From an uncultured Rickettsiales bacterium (lineage in GTDB: Bacteria > Pseudomonadota > Alphaproteobacteria > Rickettsiales > UBA1997), in contig CATOLK010000008.1 in assembly GCA_951801155.1 (NCBI GenBank), positions 1-16,229 on the forward strand: 16,229 nt of DNA, given 5' to 3'. Below are positions 15,191-16,229 of the stretch, one piece after another (position 1 is the first letter of the stretch; the number at the start of each line of letters is the position of its first letter). Both the position numbers and the translations under genes were made by a program. The notes under the pieces were generated by a model. The model made no database searches. It worked only from the letters and a program-made list of their open reading frames with translations, and was not told where the DNA came from.

Positions 15191-16063
15191 TACAGTTGAG
15201 CCTATTATCAATAAGGTTCCAAATGTTTGAATAACTGTTAAACGTTCATGTAAGATAATAATCGATAATAATATCGTCAAAACCGGGGCAATTGATAATA
15301 TTATTCCTGTTTTTATAGCACCTATTTTTTCTATTGATTTTAGAAAGCAAACATATGGTAAAGTAAAACAAAAAACAGCACAACTAATAAGTAATGTTAA
15401 TAATATCCAATTATTTAAAGTATATTTTATATTTACTAAATCATTACTAAAAAACAAAAATACAGTTGAACAAATTGAAGCTGCAATAAAAGCATAAAAC
15501 CAATATACTAATTGATCAGATATCTCAACCTTTGAGTTTTCTTCTAAAATTGAATAAATTGCGTTAAATAATGAACTAGACAGAGCAATTATTATTCCGG
15601 TTATAACATTTGTAGAACCTTCTATTTTTCCTATTGTCAGTATTAAACCTATCATCATAATAAGAATGCTAATAATATCTTTTTTTTCAAGTTTTTTACC
15701 TAATAAAATTCCATTAATAGCCAATATAAATATTGGATAGGAAAATACTAAAACTTTTTGAATTCCAGCATCTATATATTCCAAAGATTTTAGACTTGTG
15801 GCATTAGTCAAAAACAGAGCAACCAAACCTCCATTAAAGATAGCCATAATCATTCCTTTTCTATTGATATTTTTTAGAAAAGAGAAATTTTTATATTTAA
15901 TCAGAAGAATACAAAACATAAAAATAACGCTAAAAACTGAAGAGTAAAAAAGCATTACATAAGAATTCATATAATCGTAATTATATATATTTTTTGCTAA
16001 TATACCTAAACTTGCAAAAAAAGCTGCGGTTAATAAGGCATAAATAGAATTTTTATCAAACAT
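15173..16063 (-). CDS. DMT-superfamily (EamA-type) inner-membrane transporter
   Basis: The 296-residue protein is almost all hydrophobic, with about ten predicted membrane helices in two EamA-like halves (about 1-140 and 150-296). Family landmarks are the first helix 'ALLTAAFFASLGILAKNIY', the end of the first half 'LLGKKLEKKDIISILIMMIGLILT' and its repeat 'IILHERLTVIQTFGTLLIIGSTVF', the usual G-E/K-x-L...Q-x-x-G-x-x-L-I-x-x-G pattern. Length is typical. Members export or import small metabolites such as amino acids, nucleotides or S-adenosylmethionine; the sequence does not show which. The ATG at 16063 has no Shine-Dalgarno. It is a single-gene unit, flanked by inverted copies of a repeat-end motif (15134-15150 and 16154-16170). 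Confidence 0.85.
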   Translation of the reverse strand: MFDKNSIYALLTAAFFASLGILAKNIYNYDYMNSYVMLFYSSVFSVIFMFCILLIKYKNFSFLKNINRKGMIMAIFNGGLVALFLTNATSLKSLEYIDAGIQKVLVFSYPIFILAINGILLGKKLEKKDIISILIMMIGLILTIGKIEGSTNVITGIIIALSSSLFNAIYSILEENSKVEISDQLVYWFYAFIAASICSTVFLFFSNDLVNIKYTLNNWILLTLLISCAVFCFTLPYVCFLKSIEKIGAIKTGIILSIAPVLTILLSIIILHERLTVIQTFGTLLIIGSTVFSSLK

Positions 16064-16154
16064 ATAAAAAAATTAATAATAATATATTGTATTATTTTAT
16101 TATTTTTTAAAATGTCAAATACTTTTTGATTTTGTGGAGATTACTAAATTTATT

Positions 16155-16229
16155 AGACCTCCTGTATAAAACTATTCTTATTTTCTATATATATTTAATA
16201 ATTTTTATTTTTATATCTTTCTTTTTTCA
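16155..16229. repeat. Composite AT-rich repeat, copy C (cut by window end)
   Basis: From AGACCTCCTGTATAAAAC onwards this matches the left part of copies A and B ('actattcttattttctata' and following), with one internal 12-base shortening in the 'aataattttattttttaat' section. It runs off the right edge, so its palindrome and tail are not seen. Confidence 0.7.

Overview
The window is very AT-rich (about a quarter G+C by eye) and looks like a chromosomal segment of an alphaproteobacterium with a reduced, decaying genome. The alphaproteobacterial assignment rests on protein details. RF2 has the SPY recognition tripeptide and a 'YVLNPYQLVKDLR' stretch, TrmL ends in 'LNVAVSLAMVVGEALKQ', and HisS has the 'FRYDRPQKGRQRQF' motif 2. 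An [FeFe] hydrogenase points to an anaerobic or fermentative life. Low GC, intergenic palindromic repeats, a pseudogene and a truncated gene suggest a host-associated organism; a gut or protist symbiont would fit, but no genus can be named from this window. The standard genetic code applies: hisS ends in TGA and prfB is controlled by an in-frame TGA.

Layout. 1-470 holds no gene but three members of a palindromic repeat family. 471-2918 (+) carries a membrane-anchored Hsp20-like protein, prfB (RF2) with its programmed +1 frameshift, and trmL. 2987-4782 (+) is a broken gene of about 600 codons with a lost start, a one-base frameshift and a nonsense codon. A repeat copy at 4814-4946 separates it from a 33-codon gene remnant overlapping the end of aroC.

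5013-11170 (-) is one compact operon, read pheS - aas - TPR-like protein - mlaA - mlaC - aroC - remnant. It joins a translation gene and a shikimate-pathway gene to an envelope-lipid block: Mla proteins that move phospholipids between the membranes, and a fused acyltransferase/acyl-ACP synthetase that re-acylates lysophospholipids.

11171-11632 is non-coding and holds the most complete copy of the composite repeat. 11633-13425 (-) is a two-gene unit of [FeFe] hydrogenase and an unrecognised membrane-anchored protein. hisS (13684-14922, -) and a DMT-family transporter (15173-16063, -) follow, and a further repeat copy runs off the right edge.

No tRNA, rRNA, CRISPR array, phage gene or transposase was seen. 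The least explained items are the composite repeat family, the protein coupled to the hydrogenase, the lipid operon with its small TPR-like partner, and the broken 600-codon gene.
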